In this document: piece after piece, positions 40,878 through 52,653 of the stretch | Layout of the letters: every line of letters starts with the position of its first letter | Numbering within the stretch: position 1 is the first letter of the stretch | Source: an uncultured Paracoccaceae bacterium | Lineage (GTDB): Bacteria; Pseudomonadota; Alphaproteobacteria; Rhodobacterales; Rhodobacteraceae | Direction: 5' to 3' | DNA length: 64,000 bases | Assembly (NCBI GenBank): GCA_947498985.1 | Contig: CANMMF010000007.1 | Coordinates: 1 to 64,000 of the forward strand | Notes under the pieces: model-generated | Seen by the model: the letters and a program-made list of their open reading frames with translations, nothing else | What the model was told of the DNA's origin: nothing | The model's database searches: none | Made by a program: the position numbers and the translations under genes

Positions 40878-41396
40878 ATGACCCATTTCTCCAAGGCCCT
40901 TCTTCTGGTCGCAGCCTTCGGGCTTGCGGCCTGTGCCAGCCCGTCGCGTTTCGACAGCATCGATGACGGCGCCAACACCGCCGCGCGCGACAGCAACGCG
41001 ATCATCCCCGGCTCGGTCAACGATCCGACCTCGACGGCCTATTTCAACCAGACCATCGGCGACCGGGTGTTCTTTGTGGTCGACCAGTCGACACTGACCC
41101 CGCAGGCGCGCGGCACGCTGGATGCGCAGGCGCAGTGGCTGATGACCAACTCCGACTATCTCGCGGTGATCGAGGGCCACGCGGACGAGCAGGGCACGCG
41201 CGAATACAACATCGCGCTGGGCGCACGCCGGGCCAACGCGGTCATGGAATACCTGATCTCCAAGGGGGTGGCGCCGAACCGGATGAAATTCATCTCCTAC
41301 GGCAAGGAGCGCCCGGTGGAGGTCTGCTCGGAAGAGGCGTGTTACTCCAAGAACCGCCGCGCCGTCACGATCATCTCGTCGACGCTGACGGGCTAA
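40878..41396 (+). CDS. pal: Peptidoglycan-associated lipoprotein Pal
   Basis: A 172-residue outer-membrane lipoprotein. The lipobox is LAACA near residue 20. The C-terminal OmpA-like domain (about 65-172) has IEGHADEQGTREYNIALGAR and the conserved RRAVTI end that binds meso-diaminopimelate. The start at 40878 has AGGAC eight bases upstream; the ATG at 40860 would add six residues before the signal peptide. It is the Tol complex anchor to the wall. Confidence 0.96.
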   Translation: MTHFSKALLLVAAFGLAACASPSRFDSIDDGANTAARDSNAIIPGSVNDPTSTAYFNQTIGDRVFFVVDQSTLTPQARGTLDAQAQWLMTNSDYLAVIEGHADEQGTREYNIALGARRANAVMEYLISKGVAPNRMKFISYGKERPVEVCSEEACYSKNRRAVTIISSTLTG

Positions 41397-41399
41397 GAG

Positions 41400-42233
41400 A
41401 TGCGCGCACTGGTCTTTGCCGCGATGCTGGCGCTCGGGGCGGGCATGGCGCCTGCCCAGCAATCCGAAACGCTGGCGGATATCAAGCAGGATCTGTCGAT
41501 CCTGTTTGTCGATCTGCAGCGGCTCAAGCAGGAGCTGAACACCACCGGCACCAGCGGCTCGCAAGTCTCGGGTTCGGTGCTCGACCGGGTCAATGCCATC
41601 GAGGCCGAGATGCAGCGCATCACCGCCAAGGTCGAGGAGCTGCAGTTCCGGGTCAGCCGCGTGGTCGAGGATGGCACCAACCGGTTGGGTGACCTGGATT
41701 TCCGGCTCTGCGAGCTGGAACCGGCCTGCGATATCGGCACATTGGGCGACACGTCGCGTCTGGGCGGCGATGCGGTGCCCGCGCCAGCGGCCCCGGTAGC
41801 GGCCCCCGGGAAGGCCACCGATGCGCTGCCGATGGGGCCGGGTGAACTGGCGGTCAGCGAAGAGGCGGATTTCCGATCGGCGCAGGACGCGCTGCAGGCG
41901 GGTGATTTCTCCGGCGCGGCGCAGCTTTTTGCAAGCTTCCGCGAGACCTATCCGCAAGGGCCGCTGGAAGCGGCGGCCCTGCTGGGCGAAGGCCGCGCGC
42001 TGGACGGGCTGGGTGACACGCGCGAGGCCGCGCGGCGCTATCTCACGGTCTATTCCAACCATCCCGAAGCGCAAGTGGCGCCCGAAGCGCTCTGGCGTCT
42101 GGGGGTGTCGCTGGGCGCGCTGGGCTCGGTGCCCGAAGCCTGCGTGACGCTGGGTGAGGTGGCCAGCCGCTACCCGTCCTCACAGATGGTCGCCAATGCC
42201 GATGCCAGCCGCACCGAGCTTGGCTGCCAGTAA
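41400..42233 (+). CDS. cpoB: Tol-Pal-associated periplasmic protein CpoB/YbgF
   Basis: A 277-residue secreted protein: signal peptide (residues 1-19), an N-terminal coiled-coil (about 24-90: QDLSILFVDLQRLKQEL ... IEAEMQRITAKVEELQF) and three C-terminal TPR repeats (about 150-270: FRSAQDALQAGDFSGAAQLF). CpoB couples Tol activity to PBP1B-type wall synthesis at the division septum in E. coli. It starts 3 bases after pal and ends 9 bases before tilS. Confidence 0.93.
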   Translation: MRALVFAAMLALGAGMAPAQQSETLADIKQDLSILFVDLQRLKQELNTTGTSGSQVSGSVLDRVNAIEAEMQRITAKVEELQFRVSRVVEDGTNRLGDLDFRLCELEPACDIGTLGDTSRLGGDAVPAPAAPVAAPGKATDALPMGPGELAVSEEADFRSAQDALQAGDFSGAAQLFASFRETYPQGPLEAAALLGEGRALDGLGDTREAARRYLTVYSNHPEAQVAPEALWRLGVSLGALGSVPEACVTLGEVASRYPSSQMVANADASRTELGCQ

Positions 42234-42242
42234 GCCTGCCAG

Positions 42243-43700
42243 ATGAGCCTCGACGCCCGTTTCGCCGAGGCCATGGGCCAGGTGCTGGGGCCGGATTTCC
42301 CCTCTGACATCGGGCTGGCCGTCTCCGGCGGCGGCGACAGCATGGCGATGCTCACGCTTGCGCATAACTGGTCGCGTCACTGGGGCGTGCGTCTCTGGGT
42401 CGTGACGGTGGATCACGGATTGCGCGACGGCTCTGCCGCGGAGGCGGCGATGGTGGCGGAGGAGTGTGCCGCGCTCGGCTGGCCGCATGCGACGCTGCGC
42501 TGGCGCTGGGACGGGCGCGGCAATCTGCAGGATGCCGCGCGGCGCGCGCGGCTGGCGTTGATCGGCCACTGGCGGGGAGGGTTGGCCCATGTGCTGATGG
42601 GCCACACGCGCGACGATCTGGCCGAGACGTTCCTGATGCGGCTGGCGCGCGGCTCCGGCGTCGAGGGTTTGTCGGCGATGCAGGCATCGCGGCGCGTCAC
42701 GCCGGATGTGGGGCCGGATTTGCCGGGCCTTGACCATGACGGTGTCCTGCCGCCGCAAGCGGCGAGCGGCGCGGGCCCGCTCCCGCATCCGGCCAGCTTC
42801 CGGATTGTCCGCCCCTGTCTGGACATGACGCGCGCGGAGCTCAGGCATTACCTCAGGACGCTGCAGGGTCGCTGGGTGGAGGATCCGTCGAACGAGGATG
42901 TGCGTTTTGACCGGGTGAAGATCCGGCAGGCGGCGGAGATTCTGGAGGGGCTCGGGCTGGACGTTGCGCGCCTCTCCGGGACCGCCCGGCGCATGGCCCG
43001 CGCGGGTGAGGCGCTGCGCGCAAGGGCAGCGGAGGTCTGGGACGAGATCGGTGAGGAGCCGCGGGCGGGGGGCGTGCCCACCGGCGAGCTGCTCTTCACC
43101 CGCGCGGGGTTCGAGCGCACCGAGCGCGACACCCAGCTGCGCCTTCTGGCGGCGGCCTTGCAGTATATCGCCACGGCGGATTACCGGCCCCGCGCGGCGG
43201 CGCTCGAGGCATTGCTCGACCGGGTGCTGGGCGGGGGCGGCGGCACGCTGCTGGGATGTGAAGCGCGGATGGAGCGCGACCGGGTGCGCGTGTTCCGGGA
43301 ATATGCCGCGGTGGCGGATCTACGGCAAAGGGTTGCAGCGGGGTCGGGGGTCGACCGTTTGTGGGACGGGCGCTGGGCGGTGTTCCATGCGGATCTGCGC
43401 GGGTGCGAGATTGGGGCTTTGGGGCAGGACGGGTGGCAGCAGCTCGTCGCGCCTGATGGCGCGCCTCGCGAAACAGCGCCTGATGGCGCGCCTCGCGAAA
43501 CAGCGCCTGATGGCGCGCCTCGCAATGGGGTGCCTGATGGCGCACCGCCACATGCCTCGGCCCGCAGTCTGCCCGCCATCTGGCAGGGCAACAGGTTGCT
43601 CGCCTGCGACGCGCTGGGAGTGGGTCCGGGGGGCACGACGCGGCTCTGGCCTATGGGGCGGGACGCGGGCCTTTTCAAAGGCTTTCTTCTTTCGCATTGA
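42243..43700 (+). CDS. tilS: tRNA(Ile)-lysidine synthetase with an internal sequence repeat
   Basis: A 485-residue enzyme that converts the C34 wobble base of the tRNA-Ile CAU anticodon to lysidine so that it reads AUA. The PP-loop [10 protein letters not shown] is at about residues 22-31, with the tRNA domain DHGLRDGS and [20 protein letters not shown] following. Near the C-terminus (about residues 403-434) is a repeated APDGAPRET motif encoded by a 27-base minisatellite, an insertion not expected in TilS. It stays in frame, so the enzyme should still work. Confidence 0.94.
   Translation: MSLDARFAEAMGQVLGPDFPSDIGLAVSGGGDSMAMLTLAHNWSRHWGVRLWVVTVDHGLRDGSAAEAAMVAEECAALGWPHATLRWRWDGRGNLQDAARRARLALIGHWRGGLAHVLMGHTRDDLAETFLMRLARGSGVEGLSAMQASRRVTPDVGPDLPGLDHDGVLPPQAASGAGPLPHPASFRIVRPCLDMTRAELRHYLRTLQGRWVEDPSNEDVRFDRVKIRQAAEILEGLGLDVARLSGTARRMARAGEALRARAAEVWDEIGEEPRAGGVPTGELLFTRAGFERTERDTQLRLLAAALQYIATADYRPRAAALEALLDRVLGGGGGTLLGCEARMERDRVRVFREYAAVADLRQRVAAGSGVDRLWDGRWAVFHADLRGCEIGALGQDGWQQLVAPDGAPRETAPDGAPRETAPDGAPRNGVPDGAPPHASARSLPAIWQGNRLLACDALGVGPGGTTRLWPMGRDAGLFKGFLLSH
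43449..43529 (+). repeat. 27-base minisatellite inside tilS
   Basis: Two perfect 27-base units (43449-43475 and 43476-43502, beginning GCGCCTGATGGCGCGCC) are followed by a third unit that diverges at its end (43503-43529) and a degenerate fourth (from 43530). The unit is a multiple of three, so each copy adds nine residues (APDGAPRET). Confidence 0.85.
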
Positions 43701-43733
43701 ACCGCCCGGTTGGATGTCTATGTTACATTCCAA
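43697..43733 (+). promoter_or_regulatory. Candidate ftsH promoter with an inverted repeat
   Basis: TTGAAC (43697-43702) lies 16 bases before TATGTT (43719-43724), overlapping the tilS stop codon. Over the same place TTGGATGT (43710-43717) and ACATTCCAA (43725-43733) form an imperfect inverted repeat. It could be an operator. The consensus match is moderate. Confidence 0.4.
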
Positions 43734-43780
43734 CAGGCAGCGCACCGCTCGTGCGCTTGCAGTCATGGGAGTTTTCCATC

Positions 43781-45693
<1,913 letters not shown>

Positions 45694-45697
<4 letters not shown>

Positions 45698-46476
45698 GCC
45701 AAGGCACGCGCATGGCGTGGGACCCCGGGACCTATGGCAGGTTCCGGGGTTTGCGTTTGCGCCCGGCGCTGGATCTGATCCGCGCCTTGCCGGATCTGCC
45801 GGAGGGCGGGATCGTGGATCTGGGCTGCGGGTCGGGTGCGGCGGGACCGGCGTTGCAAAGTCTCGGGCGCGCGTTGGCGGGCGTGGACAGCAGCGCGGCG
45901 ATGCTGGCGGATGCCGAGGCGCTGGGCGTCTATGACGCGCTGCTGCAGGCCGATATCGCCGAATGGACGCCCGACGACCCGCCCGCGCTGATCTTTTCCA
46001 ACGCCGCGCTGCACTGGTTGCCGGACCACGGCACGCTTCTGCCGCGTCTTGTCGGCATGCTGCCGCCCGGCGGCGTGCTGGCAGTGCAGATGCCGCATCA
46101 GATGAACGCGCCGTCGCACCGGCTCTGGCGCAGTCTGGTCGAAGAGCTGTTTCCCGGGCGCTATGACGCGGCGCACGCGCCGGGTGTGCTGCTGCCGGTG
46201 GACTACCACCGCCTGCTGTCGCCGCTGGGCCGGATGGATCTTTGGGAAAGCGAGTATTACCAGCATCTTGCACCGGATGGCGAAGGCCACCCGCTGCGCC
46301 GCTTCACCGAGGCCACTGTGGCGCGCCCGATCCTCGAGCTGTTGCAGCCGGACGAGCAGGCGCAGCTGATCGCGGCCTATGAGTCGGTGATCGACAAGGC
46401 GTACCGCGCGGATCACGACGGCTCGGTGCTGTTCCCGTTCCGCCGGGTGTTCTTTACGCTGAAACGCGCCGGATAA
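45694..46476 (+). CDS. tam: Trans-aconitate 2-methyltransferase-like SAM methyltransferase
   Basis: A 260-residue methyltransferase. It begins [17 protein letters not shown], similar to Tam proteins, and has the SAM motif [14 protein letters not shown] near residue 38. [12 protein letters not shown] and [16 protein letters not shown] match Tam closely. Tam methylates spontaneously formed trans-aconitate, an inhibitor of aconitase. It overlaps the ftsH stop by 4 bases, so the two are probably cotranscribed. Confidence 0.87.
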
Positions 46477-46539
46477 GCGGCGGATTTGGTTTGACACTGT
46501 CGCGCCGCCGGACATTCTGCGCGCGACACCCTGCCGGAG

Positions 46540-47136
46540 ATGCCGATGCCCGCCCTGATCCCCACCGACTTCACCGCAAAGATCCTTTGGCTCGGGCTTG
46601 TGCCCGAAGCGGGCGACGGGCTGCGCTCGGAGCCGCGCGACGCGCTGGATCTGGCGTTTGCCGGTCCCGTGGGCGAGCGACACGGAGGGCTCACGCGCCC
46701 TTCCTGCAGCCGGGTGACCGCGCAGCATCCGCGCGGCACCGAGATCGCAAATGCGCGTCAGCTGTCGGTGGTCTCGCAGGAGGAGCTTTCGGCAACCGCC
46801 GAAGCGATGGGGCTGGAGCGGATCGCGCCGGAATGGGTCGGCGCCACGGTGATCCTCGAGGGGATCCCCGATTTCACCCATGTGCCGCCTTCTTCGCGCC
46901 TGCAGGGCGCGGATGGTGTGACGCTGGTCGTGGACATGGAGAACCGGCCCTGCGTGCTGCCCGGGCGCGAGATCGAGCAGGAGCAGGCGGGCTTCGGCGC
47001 GCGCTACAAGCCCGCCGCCAAGGACCGGCGTGGCGTGACCGCCTGGGTCGAGCGCCCCGGGCGGCTTGTCCTTGGCGAGACGATGCGCTTGCACGTGCCG
47101 GATCAGCGCGCCTGGCAAGGCGCGCGTGCTGGGTGA
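46540..47136 (+). CDS. MOSC-domain protein
   Basis: About 198 residues (ATG at 46540; 46546 is equally possible). It matches MOSC proteins, related to molybdenum cofactor sulfurase C-terminal domains: FAGPVGERHGGLTRPSCSRV, a conserved Cys (DMENRPCVLPG) and GVTAWVERPGRL. MOSC domains carry sulfur or bind metal-sulfur clusters; the substrate is unknown. It lies between tam and fhs. Confidence 0.85.
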   Translation: MPMPALIPTDFTAKILWLGLVPEAGDGLRSEPRDALDLAFAGPVGERHGGLTRPSCSRVTAQHPRGTEIANARQLSVVSQEELSATAEAMGLERIAPEWVGATVILEGIPDFTHVPPSSRLQGADGVTLVVDMENRPCVLPGREIEQEQAGFGARYKPAAKDRRGVTAWVERPGRLVLGETMRLHVPDQRAWQGARAG

Positions 47137-47220
47137 TGGACGGGGCGGCGGATTTGCCGGCGGCATGGTTGACCTGGCGCGGACGCCACAGGGCGCTCGG
47201 AACAGTCCATCCTGAGACGA

Positions 47221-47253
47221 GAAACCCGCGGGCTTGAGCGCGGCACGGGTTTC
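47221..47253. promoter_or_regulatory. Hairpin upstream of fhs
   Basis: GAAACCCG (47221-47228) and CGGGTTTC (47246-47253) form a perfect 8-base stem with a 17-base GC-rich loop that can itself fold. It is 132 bases before the fhs start and 85 after the MOSC gene, with no T-run. It is either a processed 3' end or part of the fhs leader. Confidence 0.4.
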
Positions 47254-47385
47254 CGATGCGACACCGCCTCTGCCAGCCGCCGCCGTTCCGAGCGTCAAAA
47301 ATGTCGGATTCGCCGTCACGCAAGCTGGTTTCATTCGCTATGCCTGCGGCACAACACCACTGTCTTGCAACGGGGACCGGAATCC

Positions 47386-49062
47386 ATGGCCTACAAGTCC
47401 GACATCGAAATCGCGCGTGAGGCGCAGAAGAAGCCGATCCAGGAGATCGGGGACCGGCTGGGCATTCCGGGCGAACATCTGCTGCCCTACGGTCATGACA
47501 AGGCCAAGGTCGGGCAGGACTTCATCAACTCGGTGGCCGATCGTGACAATGGCCACCTGATTCTGGTGACCGCGATCAACCCGACTCCGGCGGGCGAAGG
47601 CAAGACCACCACCACCGTGGGTCTGGGCGACGGTCTGAACCATATCGGCAAGAACGCGATGATCTGCATCCGCGAAGCCTCGCTCGGCCCGAATTTCGGC
47701 ATGAAGGGCGGGGCCGCGGGCGGTGGCATGGCGCAGGTTGTGCCGATGGAAGACATGAACCTGCATTTCACCGGCGATTTTCACGCGATCACCTCGGCGC
47801 ATTCGCTGCTGAGCGCGCTCATCGACAACCACATCTACTGGGGCAATGCCGCCGATATCGACACCCGCCGCGTTGTCTGGCGGCGTGTGGTGGACATGAA
47901 CGACCGCTCGCTGCGCCAGATCACCTCGTCCCTGGGCGGGGTGGCCAACGGTTTCCCGCGCCAGGACGGGTTCGACATCACCGTGGCCTCCGAAGTGATG
48001 GCGATCCTGTGCCTGTCGAAGAACCTCAGGGATCTGGAGACCCGTCTGGGCGACATGATCGTGGCCTACCGCCGCGACCGCTCGCCGGTCTTCTGCCGCG
48101 ACATCGGCGCCGAAGGCGCGATGACGGTGCTGCTGAAGGACGCGATGCAGCCCAACCTCGTGCAGACGCTGGAGAACAATCCCGCCTTCGTGCATGGTGG
48201 CCCGTTCGCCAATATCGCGCATGGCTGCAACTCGGTGATTGCGACCTCGACCGCGCTGAAGCTTTGCGACTATGTGGTGACGGAAGCTGGCTTTGGCGCC
48301 GATCTGGGCGCCGAGAAATTCATGAACATCAAGTGCCGCAAGGCCGGGCTGGCGCCCTCGGTTGTGGTGGTTGTGGCCACGGTGCGCGCGATGAAGATGA
48401 ACGGCGGTGTCGCGAAGGCCGATCTGGGCGCCGAGAACGTGGAGGCGGTGCAGAACGGCTGCGCCAATCTCGGGCGTCACATCGAGAACGTGAAATCCTT
48501 CGGCGTGCCGGTGGTGGTGGCGATCAACCATTTTGTCACCGACACCGATGCCGAAGTGCAGGCGGTCAAGGACTACGTGGCCTCGCAGGGCTCGCAGGCG
48601 GTGCTGTCGCGGCATTGGGAGCTGGGCTCCGAAGGCTCCGCCGATCTGGCGCGCAAAGTGGTCGAGGTGATCGAGGCCGGCGAGGCGGATTTTGCGCCGA
48701 TCTATGCCGACGAGATGAGCCTTGCGGAGAAGATCGAGACCGTCGCCAAGAAGATCTACCGCGCCGACGCGGCGGTGATGGACGGCAAGATCCGCGATCA
48801 GCTGAAGATCTGGGAAGATCAGGGGTATGGCAATCTGCCGGTCTGCATGGCCAAGACGCAGTATTCCTTTACCACCGATCCCAACCGGCGCGGCGCGCCC
48901 ACCGGGTTCGATATCCCTGTGCGCGAAGTGCGGCTGTCGGCAGGGGCGGGCTTTATCGTGGCGATCTGCGGTGAGATCATGACGATGCCAGGCCTGCCGC
49001 GCGAACCCGCGGCCAATTCGATCCGGCTCAACGAGGACGGCCAGATCGAAGGGTTGTTTTGA
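47386..49062 (+). CDS. fhs: Formate-tetrahydrofolate ligase
   Basis: A 558-residue cytoplasmic enzyme that joins formate to tetrahydrofolate using ATP. The P-loop [11 protein letters not shown] is at residues 67-77. Further blocks include [17 protein letters not shown] and the C-terminal MTMPGLP. The start at 47386 gives [10 protein letters not shown]. With folD 0.65 kb downstream it forms the one-carbon interconversion route used in Rhodobacterales for methylated-compound and formate metabolism. Confidence 0.96.
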   Translation: MAYKSDIEIAREAQKKPIQEIGDRLGIPGEHLLPYGHDKAKVGQDFINSVADRDNGHLILVTAINPTPAGEGKTTTTVGLGDGLNHIGKNAMICIREASLGPNFGMKGGAAGGGMAQVVPMEDMNLHFTGDFHAITSAHSLLSALIDNHIYWGNAADIDTRRVVWRRVVDMNDRSLRQITSSLGGVANGFPRQDGFDITVASEVMAILCLSKNLRDLETRLGDMIVAYRRDRSPVFCRDIGAEGAMTVLLKDAMQPNLVQTLENNPAFVHGGPFANIAHGCNSVIATSTALKLCDYVVTEAGFGADLGAEKFMNIKCRKAGLAPSVVVVVATVRAMKMNGGVAKADLGAENVEAVQNGCANLGRHIENVKSFGVPVVVAINHFVTDTDAEVQAVKDYVASQGSQAVLSRHWELGSEGSADLARKVVEVIEAGEADFAPIYADEMSLAEKIETVAKKIYRADAAVMDGKIRDQLKIWEDQGYGNLPVCMAKTQYSFTTDPNRRGAPTGFDIPVREVRLSAGAGFIVAICGEIMTMPGLPREPAANSIRLNEDGQIEGLF

Positions 49063-49080
49063 GCTCCGCAGGGGCCATGG

Positions 49081-49135
49081 ACGGGACGACGGGCGCCGCT
49101 CGCTGCAAGCAGCATCGCCCCGCCCGCCGTCCCGT
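49081..49135. repeat. Dispersed hairpin-type repeat (copy B)
   Basis: ACGGGACGACGGGCG (49081-49095) and CGCCCGCCGTCCCGT (49121-49135) pair at 14 of 15 positions with a 25-base loop. The left and right blocks match copy A at 28641-28694. It lies just after fhs and may double as its terminator. Confidence 0.65.
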
Positions 49136-49150
49136 AAAAGAGGAACGGAG

Positions 49151-49705
49151 ATGATGCGACCGGCAATGACCCTGGCCCTGGCCCTCGCGGCGACGCCGCT
49201 TTTCGCCCAGGAGTGGTTTCAGCACCGGTTCGGCGAGCTGCGCGCCTATCATGGCGACTGGCTTGTGGTCTGTGCCGAGGACGGCGCAGGCCCCTGCCGG
49301 GCGGTGCAGTCCGCCCCCGATCCCGGCTCGGACGCCATCTTTGATACGCGCGCCGCGCTGCACCGGATCGACGGCACGCCGGACTGGGTGCTGGAGATCA
49401 TGGATCGCGGTATGGATAGCGCCGCGCTGACCGCCGTCCGGATCGTGATCGACGGGGAGCGCATCGACATTCCCCCCGGCGGATGGCGGATCGGCGAGCT
49501 GACCGTCGAGAATGTCGCCGAGACCATCGTGATCTCCGACGCCGCGATCAACGCCGATCTCGTGGCCCGCATGCGCGCGGGCAACCGGATGCAGGTGCAG
49601 TACGACCCGCCCGGCACCGGCGACGGGCTGGCGGCCTATTCGCTGCGCGGCATCACCGCGGCGACCAACGCAATCAACGCGCGCGTTCTGGCGCGACAGG
49701 AATAG
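49151..49705 (+). CDS. IalB-like periplasmic protein
   Basis: A 184-residue exported protein with a signal peptide ending near residue 20 (ATPLFAQ). The mature part resembles invasion-associated locus B proteins ([20 protein letters not shown], with two close cysteines likely forming a disulfide). The IalB family is poorly understood and widespread in free-living alphaproteobacteria, so no virulence role is implied. It sits between fhs and folD and starts 9 bases before folD ends its spacer, suggesting cotranscription with folD. Confidence 0.7.
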   Translation: MMRPAMTLALALAATPLFAQEWFQHRFGELRAYHGDWLVVCAEDGAGPCRAVQSAPDPGSDAIFDTRAALHRIDGTPDWVLEIMDRGMDSAALTAVRIVIDGERIDIPPGGWRIGELTVENVAETIVISDAAINADLVARMRAGNRMQVQYDPPGTGDGLAAYSLRGITAATNAINARVLARQE

Positions 49706-49713
49706 GATCCGAC

Positions 49714-50613
49714 ATGTCCGCAACCCTCATCGACGGAAAGGCCTTTGCCGCTACAATGCGCGCGCAAGTGGCAGAGCATGTGGCGCGGCTCAAAGCCGAT
49801 CACGGCATCACCCCGGGGCTGGCGGTGATCCTGGTGGGGGCCGACCCGGCAAGCGAGGTCTATGTCGCGGCCAAGCACAAGCAGACCGTCGAAGTGGGCA
49901 TGGCCTCTTTCGAGCACAAGCTGCCTGCCGACACGTCCGAAGCCGATCTGTTTGCACTTATCGACCAGCTCAATGCCGACCCGTCGGTGCATGGCATCCT
50001 GTGCCAGTTTCCGGTGCCCGATCATCTCGATGAGCGCGCCGTGGTGGCGCGGATTGATCCGGCCAAGGATGTGGACGGGTTGAGCGTGGTAAATGCCGGT
50101 CTGCTGGCCAGCGGCGAGACGGGGCTGGTGTCCTGCACGCCGCTCGGGTGCCTGATGCTGCTGCGCGACCAGATCGACAGCCTCTCGGGGCTGGAGGCGG
50201 TGGTGATCGGCCGCTCGAACCTCTTTGGCAAGCCGATGGCGCAGCTGTTGCTGGGGGAAAACTGCACGGTGACCATCGCGCATTCCCGCACCCGCGATCT
50301 CGCCGGGGTCTGCCGCCGCGCCGATATCCTCGTGGCGGCGGTGGGCCGCGCCGAGATGGTGCAGGCCGATTGGGTCAAGCCCGGCGCCACGGTCATCGAT
50401 GTCGGCATCACCCGCGTACCGCATCCCGAAAAGCCCGGCAAAACCAAGCTTCTGGGGGATGTGGATTTTGCGCAGGTCTCGGAAGTGGCGGGCGCCATCA
50501 CACCGGTGCCGGGCGGTGTGGGGCCGATGACCATCGCCTGCCTGCTGGCCAACACCGTGACCGCCTGTTGCCGCGCCAACGGGCTCACCGAGCCGGAAGG
50601 CCTGACCGTCTGA
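49714..50613 (+). CDS. folD: Methylenetetrahydrofolate dehydrogenase/cyclohydrolase
   Basis: A 299-residue bifunctional enzyme (normal length). The catalytic lysine region is [15 protein letters not shown] and the cofactor site [18 protein letters not shown], with the [19 protein letters not shown] end. It interconverts methylene-, methenyl- and 10-formyl-tetrahydrofolate, complementing Fhs. It begins 8 bases after the IalB-like gene. Confidence 0.97.
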   Translation: MSATLIDGKAFAATMRAQVAEHVARLKADHGITPGLAVILVGADPASEVYVAAKHKQTVEVGMASFEHKLPADTSEADLFALIDQLNADPSVHGILCQFPVPDHLDERAVVARIDPAKDVDGLSVVNAGLLASGETGLVSCTPLGCLMLLRDQIDSLSGLEAVVIGRSNLFGKPMAQLLLGENCTVTIAHSRTRDLAGVCRRADILVAAVGRAEMVQADWVKPGATVIDVGITRVPHPEKPGKTKLLGDVDFAQVSEVAGAITPVPGGVGPMTIACLLANTVTACCRANGLTEPEGLTV

Positions 50614-50680
50614 GCCATTTTGCTTGACCCTGCGTCGCGCCCAGCCATCTTGAAGGGCAGCGGCAAAAAGGGAGCAAGCC

Positions 50681-51310
50681 ATGGGCAAGGTCAGGACGTA
50701 TGAAGGCGCAGATATCGAGATCGGCTTTGATATGGGCCGGTGCATCCACGCGCGCAATTGCTACCTCAAGCTGCCGCAGGTCTTCGATCCGTCCCGCAAG
50801 CCCTGGGTCGCGCCGGATGCGGCGCCGGCCGAAGAGATCGCGGCGATGATCCGCACCTGTCCTTCGGGCGCCCTGACCTTCCGGCGCAAGGATGGCGGCC
50901 TGGCGGAAACGCCCGGCCCGATCAACCGCGTGCGGATCCTGGAAAACGGCCCGCTGGCGCTCGAAGGTCATCTGCAGGTGCAGGGCGAAGAGATGCCGCG
51001 CGCCACGCTCTGCCGTTGCGGGAAATCCGGCAACATGCCGTTTTGCGACCATTCGCATGTGGAGGCCGGGTTCACGGCCACCGGCGAGCCGTCAACCGAT
51101 GCCAAGACCGACGGCGATCCCGAGAAGGGCACCGCGGCGGCGGATCCGATCGAGAACGGGCCGCTGAAAGTCGTAGGTCCGATCGAGGTGATCTCGGGCA
51201 CCGGCAAGCGTCTGGGGGTGATGAACCGCGCGTTTTTCTGCCGCTGCGGCCAGTCTGGCAACAAACCCTTCTGCGACGGTTCGCACAAGGAGGCAGGGTT
51301 CGAAGGCTAG
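50681..51310 (+). CDS. Iron-sulfur protein with a divergent ferredoxin-like part and two CDGSH domains
   Basis: A 209-residue cytoplasmic protein. Residues 1-70 hold the Fer4_19-type domain (FDMGRCIHARNCYLKLPQVF, then IRTCPSGALTF), three cysteines that may bind one cluster. Two CDGSH-type [2Fe-2S] sites follow: CRCGKSGNMPFCDHSH at about 109-124 and CRCGQSGNKPFCDGSH at the C-terminus (about 187-202), each with the 3Cys-1His pattern. Such double-CDGSH proteins may shuttle electrons or clusters. It follows folD at 67 bases. Confidence 0.88.
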   Translation: MGKVRTYEGADIEIGFDMGRCIHARNCYLKLPQVFDPSRKPWVAPDAAPAEEIAAMIRTCPSGALTFRRKDGGLAETPGPINRVRILENGPLALEGHLQVQGEEMPRATLCRCGKSGNMPFCDHSHVEAGFTATGEPSTDAKTDGDPEKGTAAADPIENGPLKVVGPIEVISGTGKRLGVMNRAFFCRCGQSGNKPFCDGSHKEAGFEG

Positions 51311-51343
51311 ACCGGGCATGCTCTGTCGCGCACCCTCGGGGGC

Positions 51344-51757
51344 TCAGAGCGGCACAGGCACCATCGTGCCCATCAGCGCCGCCACGTGCCGCTCGGTCCC
51401 ATCCGCGACGCCAAAGACATCGGCGCTCACCACCATCAGGCGGCGCCCGGGCTTGATCACCCGGCCCCGCGCCAGCAGCGTGGTGCCGCGTGCCGGTGCC
51501 AGCAGGTTGATCTTGATCTCGGCGGTGACAACCTCCTGATCGTCGGGGATCAGCGTCAAGGCGGCATAGCCCGCGGCGCTGTCCCCGATGGCAAAGCTCA
51601 GCCCCGCATGCCCGAAGCCCTGTTGCTGCGAGGTTGCCGCAAGGATCGGCGCGCTGATCTCCACCTTGCCGGCGGCAATCGCGTCGATCCGCGCGCCCAG
51701 CGTCGCCATCATGCCCTGCCGTGCAAAGCTGGCCCTGATCCGTGTCTCCATATCCAT
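51344..51757 (-). CDS. PaaI-like hot-dog thioesterase
   Basis: A 137-residue hot-dog protein of the PaaI/YigI type. The typical segment GHAGLSFAIGDSAAGYAAL carries the catalytic Asp/Glu position in the central helix, followed by VVTAEIKINLLAPA. It probably cleaves an aromatic or short acyl-CoA. It is transcribed away from the CDGSH gene (convergent) and lies 44 bases from pdeM on the same strand. Confidence 0.85.
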   Translation of the reverse strand: MDMETRIRASFARQGMMATLGARIDAIAAGKVEISAPILAATSQQQGFGHAGLSFAIGDSAAGYAALTLIPDDQEVVTAEIKINLLAPARGTTLLARGRVIKPGRRLMVVSADVFGVADGTERHVAALMGTMVPVPL

Positions 51758-51801
51758 GCGCGGAGGCTAGTCCGGCGGCATGGGATCGTCCAGCGCGATG
51801 C

Positions 51802-52491
51802 TCAGGCCTGCCGGATCTGCGCGCGCGGGCCCTGCGGCATCGGCAGCATCAGCGCGCGCTGACCGGTCAGGATCGCGCGCGCCTCGGGCGCCATGAGCCG
51901 GGTCAGGGTCGGGCTGTCGCTGAACAGCCCGCCGGTATAGGTGCCGTAGGCGGGCAGGATCAGCCGCGCCGCGTCGAGCAGGAAACAGGGCCGCGAAAGC
52001 GACCGCCCCCGCGCCAGGATCCGCGCCTTGGGGTGATAATGTCCGGACACTTCGCCCTGCGCGCCAGACGTGGCGATATGGCGAAAACACAGCGCCTCGA
52101 TCTGCAGCTCGGCCCGGTGCGTGCCGCCAAGCCCGACCGGCCCGGGGTCGTGATTGCCTTCGATCCAGACCCATGCCCGCCCGGCCTGCAGCCGCGCGAT
52201 CCAGAGCAGATCCTCCTCCGGCAGGCAATCGGCCACCTCCCGGCAATCGAAACTGTCGCCAAGGCAGATCACCTGTCGCGCGCCGGTGGCCTCGAGGTCG
52301 CTCTCCAGGCGCAGCAGGGTCTCGCGCGTCTCGTAGGGCGGCAGCTGCGCCCCCCCGATGGCCGACAGCCGCGCGGATTTGCCCAGATGCAGATCGGAGA
52401 CCACAAGCAGCGCCTGATCGGGCCAGTGCAGCGCGCCGGAAGGCAGGGCCCTGAGCGCGGCGCCGTGGAAATGGACATCGCAAGAGTTCAT
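51802..52491 (-). CDS. pdeM: Ligase-associated metallophosphoesterase PdeM
   Basis: A 229-residue calcineurin-type phosphoesterase. The metal motifs are SDLHLGKS (Asp/His), LGDSFD, GNHDPG and GHYHPK, in normal order. This group is found with an ATP-dependent DNA ligase, an exonuclease of the metallo-beta-lactamase type and a DEXH helicase in a DNA-damage cluster. Here the helicase lies 0.9 kb away on the same strand but the ligase and exonuclease are not in the window. Confidence 0.9.
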   Translation of the reverse strand: MNSCDVHFHGAALRALPSGALHWPDQALLVVSDLHLGKSARLSAIGGAQLPPYETRETLLRLESDLEATGARQVICLGDSFDCREVADCLPEEDLLWIARLQAGRAWVWIEGNHDPGPVGLGGTHRAELQIEALCFRHIATSGAQGEVSGHYHPKARILARGRSLSRPCFLLDAARLILPAYGTYTGGLFSDSPTLTRLMAPEARAILTGQRALMLPMPQGPRAQIRQA

Positions 52492-52653
52492 GATGTGTTC
52501 TTGCCAGCGCCTCCCGGATTTCGCAAGAGTGTTGGTCGCCGAATTTGCCGGGACAGCCAGGCGGTCAAAGATGTGCTATGGTGGGTGCACGCCATGACCG
52601 CCCGGTGCGGGCGATCACCGACGCTCATATCCACAGATCCCAGGAGCGGTGCC

